This document shows positions 63,286 to 64,000 of a stretch of DNA of 64,000 nt, piece by piece; positions within the stretch are counted from its first letter, which is position 1; the number at the start of each line of letters is the position of its first letter. Origin of the DNA: Brachionus plicatilis. Taxonomy: Eukaryota > Rotifera > Eurotatoria > Ploima > Brachionidae. The notes beneath the pieces were generated by a model that was not told the origin of the DNA, made no database searches, and was given only the letters and a program-made list of their open reading frames with translations. The position numbers were made by a program, and so were the translations under genes. The DNA is taken from assembly GCA_010279815.1 (NCBI GenBank), contig QEOQ01000104.1, positions 460,743 through 524,742 on the forward strand, given 5' to 3'.

Positions 63286-64000
63286 ATGACTAAATTACAA
63301 CTTTACAAGCTAAAAAAGACTTTTGATCACAAATACAACATCAGTCAGCGTCAGGTAGCCAAAAAGTTTGATATAAGCCAGCAAATGGTCTCAAAATTGT
63401 TGAAGAAGCTTCAAATAACATCAAAAAAAAATACGAAAATCCCTGACCGAACCGAAATGCAAATAAAAGTAGCTAGAGTAAAATTGAGAAATTTGTATTT
63501 AAAAAATCCAAATATTTTTCGATTTTAGACGAAGAATCCTATTTCACTCTCAGTCATGGTAAAATCAATCGAAATGATATATTTTACTCAAATAACATTG
63601 CTGCAACTCCAGCAAGTACAAAATATACCCTATTTAAGATATTTGAGCAGAAATTCCTTGTTTGGTTGGTCATTTCTGCGAGGAGTATTTCGGTGTCAAT
63701 CATACGAAAAAGTGGACTTGCAGTCAACCAAACTGTTTGTTTGGACTTAATAAAGCGTGGAGTCATTCCGTCTACTAAAAAGCATCACATAAGTTCCTGC
63801 CCGACTCGGGGAGCTCTCATTATGCCAATACAGAGGTCAACTACTTGATTGACCAAAGTATCAAATTTGTTCAAAAATGCGAAAACCTTGCAAATGTGCC
63901 AGAAGTACGACCAATTGAAGATTTTTGGTCCATTTTAAAGGGGAAAGTGTATGAGAATGGCCGGAAAGCAAAAAATTTAGATGAACTAAGGAATAAAATA
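63286..64000 (+). pseudogene. Tc1/mariner-superfamily transposase relic, continues off the window
   Basis: Begins MTKLQLYKLKKTFDHKYNIS with a helix-turn-helix (SQRQVAKKFDISQQMVSKLL). Near 63523 the frame shifts; the other frame continues LDEESYFTLSHGK (first acidic residue) through FLVWLVISARSISVS and GVIPSTKKHHIS. A second shift near 63815 leads to SHYANTEVNYLIDQSIKFV and PEVRPIEDFWSILKG, the third acidic motif, then runs off the end. At least two frameshifts make it a pseudogene. The RPIEDFW motif is typical of a lineage of IS630/Tc1/mariner transposases distinct from the SPDLNPIE type at 59 kb. Confidence 0.85.

Noticed and set aside
1..64000. CRISPR array or bacterial operon structure
   Set aside because: Repeats are transposon termini or minisatellites without regular spacers, and genes have introns and eukaryotic signals.

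Overview
The window is AT-rich eukaryotic nuclear DNA, most likely from a small metazoan. Genes carry introns of 43-50 bp, AATAAA-like signals follow stop codons, and animal-type genes are present: a seven-helix receptor, a Ly6-type GPI protein, aprataxin, PUS1, a TMEM272-like protein and Gb3-synthase-like glycosyltransferases. The mix of very low GC, tiny introns, PAN/LamG secreted proteins, probable bacterial-type genes and dense DNA transposons fits a monogonont rotifer such as Brachionus. That assignment is inference, not shown by the sequence.

Host genes, left to right: a secreted PAN-like/LamG protein (6.9-8.0 kb); a secreted DUF4434-type protein (10.9-12.4 kb); a tight same-strand cluster of Ly6 protein, PUS1 and a 53-residue ORF (15.5-17.3 kb); an intronless HipA-family kinase (26.2-27.5 kb); aprataxin followed by a small membrane protein (28.9-30.0 kb); two near-identical alpha-1,4-glycosyltransferase copies on the minus strand (32.6-33.7 and 38.6-39.6 kb); a UDP-GlcNAc 2-epimerase fused to a glycosyltransferase (41.4-44.2 kb); a four-exon TMEM272-like protein (46.6-47.2 kb); and a receptor with a long ectodomain (52.5-54.7 kb).

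Most of the rest is transposable elements, often nested. They include a LINE with EN and RT domains inserted into the terminal repeat of an element carrying a FLYWCH-like ORF; a Helitron 3' end cut by a LINE tail; a gypsy LTR element (152-bp LTRs, TCAG target duplication, tRNA-Lys-like primer site) and a Mutator-type foldback element (9-bp duplication), both nested in a pogo-like element at 48.1-52.1 kb; a 3.3-kb Tc1/mariner element with long terminal repeats, a spliced transposase and a second, divergent ORF, inserted in LINE sequence at 56.3-60 kb; and many MITEs of pogo/Tc1 (TA), Mutator (9 bp) and hAT (8 bp) type. Several MITE families with different tips share subterminal arrays built on ACGTAA.

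The most unusual items are the HipA kinase and the epimerase-glycosyltransferase fusion, both bacterial-type proteins in an animal-like genome; the two-ORF Tc1-like element; and a set of elements with tandemly iterated terminal repeats that carry short DNA-binding or zinc-binding exons.
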